The notes: a model not told the origin generated them from the letters alone. Counted from the stretch's first letter, positions 17,645 through 26,136 are shown. The stretch: 64,000 nt of DNA from Achromobacter marplatensis (GCF_002209535.1 NZ_NJIG01000010.1:124001-188000); one strand, 5' to 3'. Program-made: numbers and translations.

Positions 17645-17812
17645 ATGCATGCCAGCACAAATACCATGTTGATCATCATCGTCACGGGCGTGGCGCTGAT
17701 GCTGGTCGGATTCGGGCTGCGTGACCGCAATCTGGGGATGGCATTGATGGGGCTGGGCCTGATCACGGCCATCGGCTCCATCTTGTACAAGGCCTACATC
17801 ACCTTCTATTGA
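17645..17812 (+). CDS. Small two-helix membrane protein
   Basis: A 55-residue protein starting [15 protein letters not shown] with CAGGAG nine bases upstream of the ATG at 17645. It has two hydrophobic helices (about residues 8-24 and 31-50) separated by 'GLRDRNLG', so it is a hairpin membrane protein. The family is not recognised. It ends 7 bp inside the convergent YaiI-family gene. Confidence 0.65.
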   Translation: MHASTNTMLIIIVTGVALMLVGFGLRDRNLGMALMGLGLITAIGSILYKAYITFY

Positions 17813-18288
17813 CGTGGTTCTGCGCCTTTCGGCGCGGCCTGGCGCGCGAGACGCGCCAGCAGCGTATCCAGCTGGTTCGCAAAGGCCTTGCGGTCGGCCT
17901 GGCTGAACGACGGCGGGCCGCCCGTGTCCACGCCGCTTGCGCGCAACTCTTCCATCATGTCCCGCACCGCCAGCCGTTCCCGGATGGTCTCCGGCGAATA
18001 GCGTTCGCCGCGCGGGTTCAGCGCCATGGCGCCTTTTTCCAGCACTTCCGCCGCCAGCGGGATATCCGCGGTGATGACGAGATCGCCCGGTTCCGCGCGC
18101 TCGACGATGTGCGCATCCGCCACGTCGAAGCCGCGGGGTACCTGCACGGCGCGGATCAGGGGAGAGGGCGGCGTGGAAAGCGGCTGGTTGGCCACCAGCG
18201 TCACCGGCACCTGCCAGCGCTGCGCGGCCCGGAACAGGATGTCTTTGATGACCACGGGACACGCGTCCGCATCGACCCAGATGTGCAT
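17806..18288 (-). CDS. YaiI/YqxD (DUF188) family protein
   Basis: A 160-residue protein with the DUF188 opening '[22 protein letters not shown]', the central 'VTLVANQPL' and the acidic '[27 protein letters not shown]' segment. The fold is PIN-domain related with conserved aspartates that suggest a metal-dependent nuclease, but no activity has been established to my knowledge. It is the second gene of a two-gene unit with the 88-residue protein upstream (6-bp gap). Confidence 0.92.
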   Translation of the reverse strand: MHIWVDADACPVVIKDILFRAAQRWQVPVTLVANQPLSTPPSPLIRAVQVPRGFDVADAHIVERAEPGDLVITADIPLAAEVLEKGAMALNPRGERYSPETIRERLAVRDMMEELRASGVDTGGPPSFSQADRKAFANQLDTLLARLARQAAPKGAEPRQ

Positions 18289-18294
18289 AAGCGT

Positions 18295-18561
18295 TTATTC
18301 GCCCAGCGCTTTCTGCAGCACGTCGGCCACGATGTCGTTGGTGGACACGCCGCGTTCAGCCGCCAGGGCGCGCAGCTTGTCGGCGTGCGCCTGCGACAGC
18401 TTCAGCGGAAACGGCACCAGGCCGGCGGCCTGATCCAGCTTGCGCTGTTCGCGGCGGTCGGGCGCCTGCGAGGCCACGCCGAAGCGGTCGGGGGTGGCGG
18501 ACTGCTTGAGTTGGCCGGCCAGCTTCAGGGCCTGGTTCTTTTGGAGATCGAATTTATTCAT
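18295..18561 (-). CDS. Conserved hypothetical protein, possible ribbon-helix-helix
   Basis: An 88-residue, strongly charged protein. The C-terminal half ('PFPLKLSQAHADKLRALAAERGVSTNDIVADVLQKALGE' region) has the beta-strand, helix, turn, helix pattern of ribbon-helix-helix proteins: a strand, then 'HADKLRALAAERGVS' and 'NDIVADVLQKAL'. The N-terminal half is Gln/Lys rich. It could be a small DNA-binding regulator, but this is inference from pattern alone. It is co-transcribed with the YaiI-family gene. Confidence 0.7.
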   Translation of the reverse strand: MNKFDLQKNQALKLAGQLKQSATPDRFGVASQAPDRREQRKLDQAAGLVPFPLKLSQAHADKLRALAAERGVSTNDIVADVLQKALGE

Positions 18562-18603
18562 GGAAATTCCTGATTAGGAGCGCAATCATAAGCGCAACCG
18601 GCA

Positions 18604-20112
18604 TCAACGCGGTTTTGCGTGCTCCAGCAGCGCCAATCCTTCTTCGGCGCCGTCATGCAGTGGCACGGTCAGGCCGCGCCGGGCGTTGGCGACCGATACC
18701 TGGGCGCCTTGGGGCGAACCCGCGGCCAGCAGGTCCTGGCCCGTCTGGTAGACGGCGCGCACGACCACCAGTGCCTCGTCCCGGGTCAGGTCGGCGGTGG
18801 TGAGCAGCAGCGCTGCAGTCCCGATGGTGGGAATCGGGTCGGGCTGGTTGGGGTAGGTGCCGGCCGCGATTTCCAGCGGCATCAGTTCGCTTTCATTGGC
18901 GGCAAGCGCCTTGACGGCGGCCGGGTCCAGCGGCAGCAGCTTGAGCCGGGCCTGGGTCAGCGCGTCGCGCAGCGGCGTGGCGGGCACGCCGATCACCTGC
19001 GCGGCGGCATCCACGTTGCCGGCGTTCAATGCTGGCAGGGAAGCCGCAAACGGCGTGTCCACGACCGTGTAGTCCCGGCCCGCCTGCAAGCCGTGCGCCG
19101 CCAGCACGGCTTCGAGCGTCGCACGTACGGCGGAGCCTTCTGGCCCCAGCGCGATCGTCTTGCCCTTCAGGTCGCGTACGCCGCGCAACGCCGGGTCGTC
19201 GCGCACCACGATGTGGACCAGTTCGGGGTACAGGCTGCCCAGGGCGCGCAGGGCGACGAAGGGGCCTTGCGCCGCAAACGGGCCACGGCCTTCGTACGCC
19301 ATGCGCGCGGTGTCGGCCTGCGCCAGGCCCACCACGGCATCGCCGCTGCGCAGCAACGCGATGTTCTCGGCGCCGCCACCCGTGATCAGCGGCGTCACGC
19401 CGATCTGCTGGGCACGCCCGACTGCGGTGAGCGCGCGCGCAAAGGCCACGTACTCGCCGCGGTCGGGGCCGCCCGCCAGCGGGTAGCCCTGCTGCATCCG
19501 GGCCAGCCGGCCGTTGATGCGCGACACCGACCGCTCCAGCTCCTGCTGCACGACGTGCTGCGCGGTGCTGGATGCGCTGTAGGCGACGGAATGGGTGATC
19601 TGGTCCAGCGTGTCCAGCAGTTGCCGGGTGACGGGCGGCGGCGCGCCGGTATCCAGCGACGGCGCTTCGGCGGCTTTGAAGCCGGCCGGGGTGACAAGCT
19701 TCCACGCGTCGCCGTCCTGGCGGTAGATGGCGCTGGCGTGCGCGACGATACGGTCGCCCGCCTGGTTGCCGCCGGACTTCACGCCGCTGATGCTGCGCGG
19801 GCCCGCGCCCAGCAGCGTCACCAATGAAGCCGCGCCGGGCTGGTCCCAGGCGCCCAGCGCGATGTCGCGGCCCAGGTCCAGTTCGACGTCGTAATAGACC
19901 ACGCGGCGGGTTTCGCCGGCGGGCGCGCTGCTGTCGGCGGCCGAACCCATGCGCTTGAGCGCTGCGATGCGGAACAGCCCCTGGCCGTAGGTGGCGTCCA
20001 GGCTGCGTTCGACGTCGGCACGCAAGGCGTCGGTATCGGGCGCGCGGCCGCAGGCGGCCAGCGCAAGGCACAGGCCGATGAGGGCAAGGCGTTTGAGTAG
20101 GGACAGGCCCAT
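18604..20112 (-). CDS. TAXI-family solute-binding lipoprotein with a long N-terminal extension
   Basis: A 502-residue lipoprotein (LALAAC, Cys21). The TAXI-type binding domain covers about residues 207-490: 'VTPLITGGGAENIALLRSGDAVVGLAQADTA'-type start, 'DLKGKTIALGPEGSAVRAT', 'LNAGNVDAAAQVIGVP' and 'TIGTAALLLTT'. TAXI proteins are normally about 320 residues and serve TRAP permeases. Here about 180 extra residues precede the domain (22-206, with a predicted helical 'VVQQELERSVSRINGRLARMQ') and the partner 2 bp upstream is a GltS-type carrier, not a TRAP permease. Glutamate or 2-oxoglutarate, known ligands of some TAXI proteins, are plausible. Confidence 0.85.
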   Translation of the reverse strand: MGLSLLKRLALIGLCLALAACGRAPDTDALRADVERSLDATYGQGLFRIAALKRMGSAADSSAPAGETRRVVYYDVELDLGRDIALGAWDQPGAASLVTLLGAGPRSISGVKSGGNQAGDRIVAHASAIYRQDGDAWKLVTPAGFKAAEAPSLDTGAPPPVTRQLLDTLDQITHSVAYSASSTAQHVVQQELERSVSRINGRLARMQQGYPLAGGPDRGEYVAFARALTAVGRAQQIGVTPLITGGGAENIALLRSGDAVVGLAQADTARMAYEGRGPFAAQGPFVALRALGSLYPELVHIVVRDDPALRGVRDLKGKTIALGPEGSAVRATLEAVLAAHGLQAGRDYTVVDTPFAASLPALNAGNVDAAAQVIGVPATPLRDALTQARLKLLPLDPAAVKALAANESELMPLEIAAGTYPNQPDPIPTIGTAALLLTTADLTRDEALVVVRAVYQTGQDLLAAGSPQGAQVSVANARRGLTVPLHDGAEEGLALLEHAKPR

Positions 20113-20114
20113 GC

Positions 20115-21323
20115 TTACATCCCTCCCACGAATGGCAAGGAGATCAAGGACGTCAGCACGATCACGTTCAAGATGTCGACCAGGAACGCGCCCGTGACGG
20201 GCACCACGATGAAGGCTTCGGGCGCGGGGCCATGGCGGCGCGTCAGCGCCTGCATGTTGGCGATGGCGGTGGCGGTCGCGCCCAGCGCGAAGCCGCAGAA
20301 GGCCGCCGACATGATGGCGGCTTCGTAGTCACGCTTGAGCATCCGGAACACCACCCACGCGGCGTATAGCGCGCAGAACAGCGTCTGCACCGCCAGCATC
20401 AGGGCCAGGGGGCCGGCCAGGCGCGCCACGCTGGACAGATCCAGCGTCATCATCGTCATGCCCAGGAAGAGCGACAGCGAGATCGTGCCGATGATTTCTG
20501 TCGCGCGGTCGTCCAGCTTCAGGCCCAGCCGCACGCCCGCATTGCGGATGAGCACGCCCGTTGCCAGGCACCACAGGAAGTTGGGCAGGCTGACGGGGGC
20601 GTCCTCGACCAGCATCGCCAGGTAGCCGCCCACGACCAGGCACACGAAGGCGGCCGTCAGCGACACGATGAACGAGCCGGCCGCGGGCGCTTCCGCTTCT
20701 TCGGCCAGGTCCGGGGCGGGGTGCGCCGCATTGGCGGCGTGGTCCAGGCTGCCGGCCAGTTTGTGCCGGCGCATGATCCATTCCGCCACCGGTCCGCCCA
20801 CTACGCCGCCCAGTACCAGGCCCAGCGTGGCCGAGGTCATCGCCAGCGCCATCACGTCCTGGATATTGTTGAAGTCGGCAAACCGCGTGGCATAGGCTGC
20901 GCCGGTGCCGTGTCCGCCCACCAGCGTGATCGTGCCGCCCAGCAGGCCCATCAGCGGATGCATGTCCAGCAGCCAGGCCATGCCCAGGCCCACGGCGTTC
21001 TGCAAGATCAGAAAGGGGATCAGCGCCAGCAGGAAGGCGATGAGCCTTGGGCCGCCCTTGGCCAGCAGCTTCAGGTTCGCCGTCAGCCCGATGCAGCCGA
21101 AGAACAGCAGCAGCAGGGTGGGCTTGATGCTGGTCTCCATCGAGACCGACACGCCGCCCCAGGTGGACAGCAAGTAGGCCAGCACGGCGAACAGCAGGCC
21201 GCCCACGATCGGGTCGGGGATGCTGTAGCGCGACAGGATGCCTATCCGCGTCGTCAGCACCCGGCCGATGACGAGCACCAGGCAGCAGGCAAGCAGGGAT
21301 TGAACGGGCGAAAGCGAAATCAT
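20115..21323 (-). CDS. gltS: Sodium/glutamate symporter, GltS family
   Basis: A 402-residue membrane carrier with two homologous halves. The half-repeats carry the GltS re-entrant signatures 'GLLGGTITLVGGHGTGAAYA' and, in the second half, 'SAAFCGFALGATATAIANMQALT'. About ten transmembrane helices are visible with a charged central loop (about residues 215-232, 'PAPDLAEEAEAPA'). The family imports L-glutamate with sodium. The ATG at 21323 has GAAGG upstream; earlier in-frame starts would add a non-hydrophobic leader. The downstream TAXI lipoprotein starts 2 bp after the stop, a strong sign of co-translation and joint function. Confidence 0.93.
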   Translation of the reverse strand: MISLSPVQSLLACCLVLVIGRVLTTRIGILSRYSIPDPIVGGLLFAVLAYLLSTWGGVSVSMETSIKPTLLLLFFGCIGLTANLKLLAKGGPRLIAFLLALIPFLILQNAVGLGMAWLLDMHPLMGLLGGTITLVGGHGTGAAYATRFADFNNIQDVMALAMTSATLGLVLGGVVGGPVAEWIMRRHKLAGSLDHAANAAHPAPDLAEEAEAPAAGSFIVSLTAAFVCLVVGGYLAMLVEDAPVSLPNFLWCLATGVLIRNAGVRLGLKLDDRATEIIGTISLSLFLGMTMMTLDLSSVARLAGPLALMLAVQTLFCALYAAWVVFRMLKRDYEAAIMSAAFCGFALGATATAIANMQALTRRHGPAPEAFIVVPVTGAFLVDILNVIVLTSLISLPFVGGM

Positions 21324-21333
21324 AAAAGCCTTC

Positions 21334-21350
21334 GCGCCCCGGTGGGGCGC
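21334..21350 (-). promoter_or_regulatory. GC hairpin in the gltS leader
   Basis: GCGCCCC (21334-21340) and GGGGCGC (21344-21350) form a perfect 7-bp stem with a 3-base loop, about ten bases before the gltS start. It lacks a T tract, so it is more likely a leader structure than a terminator. Confidence 0.35.
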
Positions 21351-21488
21351 AGCAATGCAGACTATCGGAACCGTTGCCGCCACATCGTTCGGATCGTGGC
21401 CCTATATTACGGCCGTGTTCGCAACGGCGCATAGGGATGCGGCAACGCATGCGGGCCCGTGAGGCGGGACCGGGAGGCCAGGCGTCGG

Positions 21489-22016
21489 CTAGAGCGGAAA
21501 CGCGCGCGACATGTAACTGGCCTGGGGGCCGTATCCCGCCAGTTTTTCAGCCAGTTCGGCAGGCAAGGGTTCGCCGTCGCCGCCGACAGGCTGGTAGCCA
21601 TGGCGCAGCCAATAGCCCACTGCGGTTTCCAGCGACACCAGACTGGCGCGGCGCAGGCCGCTTTCCATGGCGCCGCCGGCAGCGGTGCGCAACAGCGTCT
21701 GGCCCACGCGCAAGCCCTGCGCCGACGGCACCACGGCGCAGTCGTGCAGAAACCAGTGATCGGCTTGCGGCGGCAGCGCGGCCAGCGCCACATCCAGGGC
21801 TGGCGGCAGGCCGGCGTCCCAGGGATACGAAATCAGATAGCCCAGCAGGGTGTCGTCGGCATTCGCCCGCGCCACCCAGCAATAGGCGGGCGCAAGCGCC
21901 AGGCGATTGAGAAAGAACTCCGCGCTTTCCAGCAGAAAGTCGGGGTAGGCCAGGGTCTGGGCATCCAAAATGCCGTCCACGTCGCTGGCCAGCATAGGGC
22001 GGACTCGGTATTGCAT
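21489..22016 (-). CDS. GNAT-family N-acetyltransferase
   Basis: A 175-residue GNAT protein: 'YRVRPMLASDVDGILDAQ' at the start, the acetyl-CoA loop 'VVPSAQGLRVGQTLLRTAA' (Q/R-x-x-G-x-G/A type) and the late helix 'AVGYWLRHGYQPVG'. The substrate is unknown. The ATG at 22016 follows CAGG; an upstream start at 22049 would add 11 residues. It lies 165 bp upstream of gltS on the same strand. Confidence 0.85.
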   Translation of the reverse strand: MQYRVRPMLASDVDGILDAQTLAYPDFLLESAEFFLNRLALAPAYCWVARANADDTLLGYLISYPWDAGLPPALDVALAALPPQADHWFLHDCAVVPSAQGLRVGQTLLRTAAGGAMESGLRRASLVSLETAVGYWLRHGYQPVGGDGEPLPAELAEKLAGYGPQASYMSRAFPL

Positions 22017-22268
22017 GACAACCTGTGAAAACGAGAAAAGCCGGCGCATTTTACCGGCCTCGCGCGACCGGCCGCTTTACGAGGTTTCACAAATCGGGGA
22101 CACAGGTTAACGAGGCTTGCACGTGACTTCATAGTTTTCGCGGCTTGGATCCCTAGAATTCACTCGTGTTCTGGCCGGCAGAAGGCGGCGCCGTATTTCA
22201 TGAAAATTCGACGAGGCCCTGCGCATACTGCTTGCCATAGTGTCCTGTATTACGAGTGAAAGCGTCAT

Positions 22269-23321
22269 ATGCACATCCAATTCCGGTCCGATCCGATCCC
22301 GCAGCAAGTGTTGACCAAAGCGTATCCCTTGGAGTCGCTCTGGTCTTCCAAGGTGGCGGCCGTGCCGTATGACACTTGCGTGACGTGCGTCATTCCCTGC
22401 CTGAACGAGGCCGAGAACCTGCGCATCCTCCTGCCCTTGCTGCGCAGCCGGCTGTCCGCCTTGTGCACCAGCTGGGAAATCATCGTGGCCGACGACGGCA
22501 GCACGGACGGCACCGAAGCGCTGATGGCCGAATGGACGCAGCACGAAGGATTCCGCTACGTGCAGCTGTCGCGCAATTTCGGCAAGGAAGCCGCGCTGAG
22601 CGCCGGTCTGGAAGCGGCGACGGGCAACGCGGTGATCTGCCTGGATGCCGATCTGCAGCATCCGCCGGCCTTGATCGAGCAAATGCTGGCGCGATGGGCC
22701 GCGGGCGCTGAAATGGTCTATGCCGTGCGTGAATCCCGCGCCGACGAATCCTGGGTGAAGCGCGCTGGCGCGCGCTGGTTCTACAAGTTGCTGAGCAGCG
22801 CGCGTGGCGTGGATGTGCCCGCCCATGCGGGTGATTTCCGCTTGATGGACCGCGGCGTCGTGGACGCGCTGATCGCCTTGCCCGAACGCACCCGCTTCAT
22901 GAAGGGCCTGTACGCCTGGGTCGGCTTCAAGGGCGAGGCATTGCCCTACACCCCCGACGAACGCCTGCACGGCGATAGCCGGTTCAGCGGCCTGCGCCTG
23001 TTCCGCCTGGCGCTGGACGGCCTGACCGCGTTCACGACCTGGCCCTTGCGGCTGGTCAGCCTGGTCGGTGCGGCCTTCGCCGTGCTGGCCATGTCATATG
23101 CCGCGTATCTGGTCGGTGAATATCTGATGTCGGGCAACGCCGTCTCCGGCTGGACCACGATCGTCACGGCCGTGCTCTTCTTTGCCGGCGTCAACCTGAT
23201 TTCGCTGGGCGTGGTGGGCGAGTATGTCGCCCGCATCTTCGACGAGGTGAAGGGCCGGCCGCTATACGTTGTGCGCCGGCGCCAGGGCAAGGCCGCTCGC
23301 GCAGGTAAGGCGACGGGCTGA
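22269..23321 (+). CDS. lgmA: Polyprenyl-phosphate glycosyltransferase, GT2 (LgmA/ArnC-like)
   Basis: A 350-residue inner-membrane GT2 enzyme. The catalytic domain carries 'CVIPCLNEAENLRILLPLL', 'IIVADDGSTDGT', 'LSRNFGKEAALSAGLEAATG' and the metal-binding 'CLDADLQHPP'. Two C-terminal helices (about residues 258-285 and 292-320) end in the 'GVVGEYVARIFDEVKGRPLYVV' family tail. It would attach a sugar, N-acetylglucosamine in the Bordetella lgm model, to undecaprenyl phosphate. It begins a cluster with ArnT-like, GtrA and ChbG-like genes, matching the parts list of the lgm lipid A glucosamine locus. Confidence 0.88.
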   Translation: MHIQFRSDPIPQQVLTKAYPLESLWSSKVAAVPYDTCVTCVIPCLNEAENLRILLPLLRSRLSALCTSWEIIVADDGSTDGTEALMAEWTQHEGFRYVQLSRNFGKEAALSAGLEAATGNAVICLDADLQHPPALIEQMLARWAAGAEMVYAVRESRADESWVKRAGARWFYKLLSSARGVDVPAHAGDFRLMDRGVVDALIALPERTRFMKGLYAWVGFKGEALPYTPDERLHGDSRFSGLRLFRLALDGLTAFTTWPLRLVSLVGAAFAVLAMSYAAYLVGEYLMSGNAVSGWTTIVTAVLFFAGVNLISLGVVGEYVARIFDEVKGRPLYVVRRRQGKAARAGKATG

Positions 23322-23323
23322 CC

Positions 23324-24910
23324 ATGGCCAGCGGCACCCTGCCCCCCGCGCGTTCCGAATGGAACCCGCGGGCGGGGCGACTGTTGCTGGCCGTTGGCCT
23401 GTGGCTGGCGTTGCTGGCGTGGATCCGCCCCTTGGCCCTGCCTGACGAAGGCCGCTACGCGGGGGTGGCGTGGGACATGCTGCGCAGCGGATCGCACGCC
23501 GTGCCCTTGCTGGACGGCATGCCGTACTTCCACAAGCCGCCGCTTTACTACTGGCTGGCGGAACTGTCCTTTTCGGCGTTCGGCGTGCATCCCTGGGCGG
23601 CGCGCTTGCCGTCGTGGCTGGCGGCATGGGGATCTGCCGCGGGGCTCTACTATTTTGTGCGCCGCTACCGCGACGGCGCTGCGGCCGCGTTGACCGTGCT
23701 GATCCTGTCGACCATCCCGTTTTTCTACGGCGGCGCGCAGTTCGCGAACCTGGACATGCTGGTGGCCGGCATGATCTCCCTGTGCGTGCTGGCCTCGGTG
23801 GACACGGTGCTGCGCGCCGAGCGCGGCCAGCCTTATCGCGGCATGTCTTTGGCCGCCTCGGCGCTGGCCGGATTGGCGGTGCTGGCCAAGGGGCTGATCG
23901 GACTGGTGCTGCCCGGCGCGATCTTGCTGATCTGGTTTGCATGGCGCAGACGCTGGCGCGGCCTGGCCGCGTTGCTGTGGCTGCCGGCGCTGTTGGTCTT
24001 CGCAGTCGTTGCCGTGCCGTGGTTCGTGCTGATGCAGCTGCGGTTCCCGGGCTTCTACGATTACTTCTTCGTGTACCAGCACTTCCAGCGCTTTGCGGCC
24101 AGTGGCTTTAACAACGCGCAGCCGTTCTGGTTCTACCTGCCCGTCGTGGCCGGCCTGAGCCTGCCCTGGTCCTTGTGGGCCGGCGGCATCATGCGGCGCA
24201 CGTTCTGGCAGGAAGGGCACGCGCGTGATCTGCGCCGCCTGGCGCTGGTCTGGTTCGCCGTGGTGCTGGTGTTCTTTTCGTTGCCGCAGTCCAAGCTGGT
24301 CGGCTATGTGCTGCCCGCGCTGGCGCCGTTGGCGTTCCTGTTGGCCGAAGTGATTCTTGGCGCGTGGCGCGAACCCGGCGACCCGGTGTCGCCGCGGTTG
24401 GTGCGCACGAGCGCGGCTGTCGCCGCCGGCATCTGCGTAGTGGCGGTGGGAGTGGCGGCCAACAACGTGCGGGGCAGCGCCGCGCCGATGGCCGAGGTGG
24501 TCCGGCCGCAGGCGGGGCCAGCCGACACGTTCGTCGCCCTGCATACCTATCCGTTCGACCTGGCGCTGTACGCCCGCGCCCCGCACCCCATGTGGGTCGT
24601 GGACGACTGGCTGGACCAGGACGTGCCGGTGCGCGACAACTGGCGCAAGGAACTTTATGACGCGGCAACGTTCGATCCCGCTCGGGGCAAGGAACTGCTG
24701 ATTGGTTCCGCCGAGTTCAGCGCCCGGCTTTGCGCGGCGCCCGACGGCTCCCGCTATTGGGTGTGGGGCACGAATTCGGACGGGCCGGTGTACGCGCCGT
24801 TGCGCGGCCTGGAGCCCGCGGCCAGCAGCGTGAAGTACGTGATGTGGCGGGTGGACGTGAACGAGGCTTTCAGACAGCGGGCTTGTGGCGGAACGCCCAA
24901 AGCCGGCTAG
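23324..24910 (+). CDS. lgmB: ArnT-like lipid A glycosyltransferase, GT39 family (LgmB-like)
   Basis: A 528-residue polytopic GT-C transferase. The first periplasmic loop has the family's acidic motif 'LPDEGRYAGVAWDML' and 'LLDGMPYFHKPPLYYWLAEL', as in ArnT. About eleven hydrophobic helices follow, then a soluble periplasmic tail (about residues 390-528). By analogy with ArnT and Bordetella LgmB it would move a glucosamine from the C55 carrier onto lipid A phosphates, lowering negative charge and raising resistance to cationic peptides. It starts 2 bp after lgmA. Its 3' end overlaps the reversed gtrA gene by 41 bp. Confidence 0.88.
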   Translation: MASGTLPPARSEWNPRAGRLLLAVGLWLALLAWIRPLALPDEGRYAGVAWDMLRSGSHAVPLLDGMPYFHKPPLYYWLAELSFSAFGVHPWAARLPSWLAAWGSAAGLYYFVRRYRDGAAAALTVLILSTIPFFYGGAQFANLDMLVAGMISLCVLASVDTVLRAERGQPYRGMSLAASALAGLAVLAKGLIGLVLPGAILLIWFAWRRRWRGLAALLWLPALLVFAVVAVPWFVLMQLRFPGFYDYFFVYQHFQRFAASGFNNAQPFWFYLPVVAGLSLPWSLWAGGIMRRTFWQEGHARDLRRLALVWFAVVLVFFSLPQSKLVGYVLPALAPLAFLLAEVILGAWREPGDPVSPRLVRTSAAVAAGICVVAVGVAANNVRGSAAPMAEVVRPQAGPADTFVALHTYPFDLALYARAPHPMWVVDDWLDQDVPVRDNWRKELYDAATFDPARGKELLIGSAEFSARLCAAPDGSRYWVWGTNSDGPVYAPLRGLEPAASSVKYVMWRVDVNEAFRQRACGGTPKAG

Positions 24911-25265
24911 CGGCGAAGGTGGCGAACGCCAGCCCGATCAGGATCAAGGCAAGCAGCAGGTCGTAGGGAAGGGTGGTGATGTGCAGCAACAACGCGTAGG
25001 CGGATTCGTTGATCACGAAACCAATGGCTGAAATCAAGAAGAAACGACGGGCTGCTACGGTCCAGGGTGTGCGGGAATGTCGGAAGGTAAGCCGGTAGTG
25101 TCCGGAGAACGAAACCACGAAGGCGATCAGCCAACCGACCAGGTTGGCCGCCAGCGGCGGCAGGCCGAACCCCTCGACGCAGCCCACGGCAACAGCCCAG
25201 TGGGTCGCGGCGGCAGCGCAGCCGACGGCGACGAAAAGGCTGATCTGTTGGAGCAAGGCACGCAT
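24870..25265 (-). CDS. lgmD: GtrA-family membrane protein, candidate lipid-linked sugar flippase (LgmD-like)
   Basis: A 131-residue, four-helix protein of the GtrA group: 'LVGWLIAFVVSFSGHYRLTF' and the final 'TFAASRLWAFRHK' are typical. GtrA proteins flip polyprenyl-phosphate sugars, the step between LgmA and LgmB. It is encoded on the strand opposite its partners, overlapping the end of lgmB and divergent from the deacetylase gene (36 bp between starts). A longer frame upstream is antisense to the deacetylase gene and not real. The lgmD symbol is by role, with less certainty than the family. Confidence 0.82.
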   Translation of the reverse strand: MRALLQQISLFVAVGCAAAATHWAVAVGCVEGFGLPPLAANLVGWLIAFVVSFSGHYRLTFRHSRTPWTVAARRFFLISAIGFVINESAYALLLHITTLPYDLLLALILIGLAFATFAASRLWAFRHKPAV

Positions 25266-25301
25266 GGAAGTCGTGGTGAAATGGAAATTCGAGGTGATGC
25301 A

Positions 25302-26117
25302 ATGAGCAAACGTATCGTCGTCTGCGGTGACGATTTTGGCATGAATGCCGACATCGATGAAGGCATGATCGCGCTGGCCGCCATGGGCCGCGTCAGCGCT
25401 GTCAGTTGCCTGTCGCTGGGGCCCACGTTTGTGTCGAACGCCCGTCGCCTGGCCGTGCACGACGTGGACGTCGGCCTGCATGTGAATTTTTCCGAATCGC
25501 TTGGCGCGGATGCCGAACCGATGCCCTCGCTTGGCGCGCTGATCTTGCGCGCCTACGCTGGCCGGCTGGACCGCGCCTGGATCGATGCGCAACTGACCCG
25601 CCAATTCGATGCCTTCGAAGCCGCGTTCGGACGCGCGCCCGATTATGTGGATGGCCATCAACATGTGCACCAGCTGCCCGGCATCCGTGAACAGGTGCTG
25701 TCGCAACTGAAACGCCGCTACGGCGACCACCGGCCATGGCTGCGTCAGACGGCGCCCGGCGCGCTGTGTGGCATTCCGTTGAAGGAATCGATCAAGGCAC
25801 GCATCATCGGTGCCCTGGGTGCGGCGGCGCTGGCTCGCCAGGCCCGCCGCGATGGGCTGCGCACCAACCGCCGGCTGCTGGGCGTGTACGGGTTCGACGG
25901 CGGCAAGCGGCGCTATGCGGACCTGTTGCAGAACTGGCTGTTCAATGCGCATGACGGCGACCTGCTCATGTGCCACCCCGCCATGGATTGCAAGGAAGGC
26001 AGTCCGATGTCGCGCCAGCGGCGCGCCGAATTCGATGTATTGGCCAGTGCCAAGCTGGGCGACTGGATGCGCGCCAACGGCGTGCGCATCGCGCGCTTGC
26101 CGGCAGTGGCTCGCTGA
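25302..26117 (+). CDS. lgmC: ChbG/YdjC-family carbohydrate deacetylase (LgmC-like)
   Basis: A 271-residue deacetylase of the ChbG/HpnK group. Metal-site residues are visible: Asp10-Asp11 ('CGDDFGMNAD'), His60 ('VGLHVNF') and His119/His121/His123 ('VDGHQHVHQLPG'); 'LLMCHPAMD' is near the end. In the lgm scheme it removes the acetyl group from undecaprenyl-linked N-acetylglucosamine so that glucosamine is transferred. The ATG at 25302 has GAGGTGA just upstream; frames extending further are antisense to gtrA. Confidence 0.87.
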   Translation: MSKRIVVCGDDFGMNADIDEGMIALAAMGRVSAVSCLSLGPTFVSNARRLAVHDVDVGLHVNFSESLGADAEPMPSLGALILRAYAGRLDRAWIDAQLTRQFDAFEAAFGRAPDYVDGHQHVHQLPGIREQVLSQLKRRYGDHRPWLRQTAPGALCGIPLKESIKARIIGALGAAALARQARRDGLRTNRRLLGVYGFDGGKRRYADLLQNWLFNAHDGDLLMCHPAMDCKEGSPMSRQRRAEFDVLASAKLGDWMRANGVRIARLPAVAR

Positions 26118-26136
26118 TGCCCCATCCTGGCGCGGC

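Noticed and set aside
22946-24586. A 546-codon open frame opposite the lipid A transferase genes.
   Set aside because: Shadow of the forward genes; Gln/Arg/His-rich without domains.
25266-25976. N-terminal extension of the GtrA gene over the deacetylase gene.
   Set aside because: The extra 237 residues have no membrane or GtrA character and lie antisense to conserved deacetylase motifs; the ATG at 25265 begins the family sequence.
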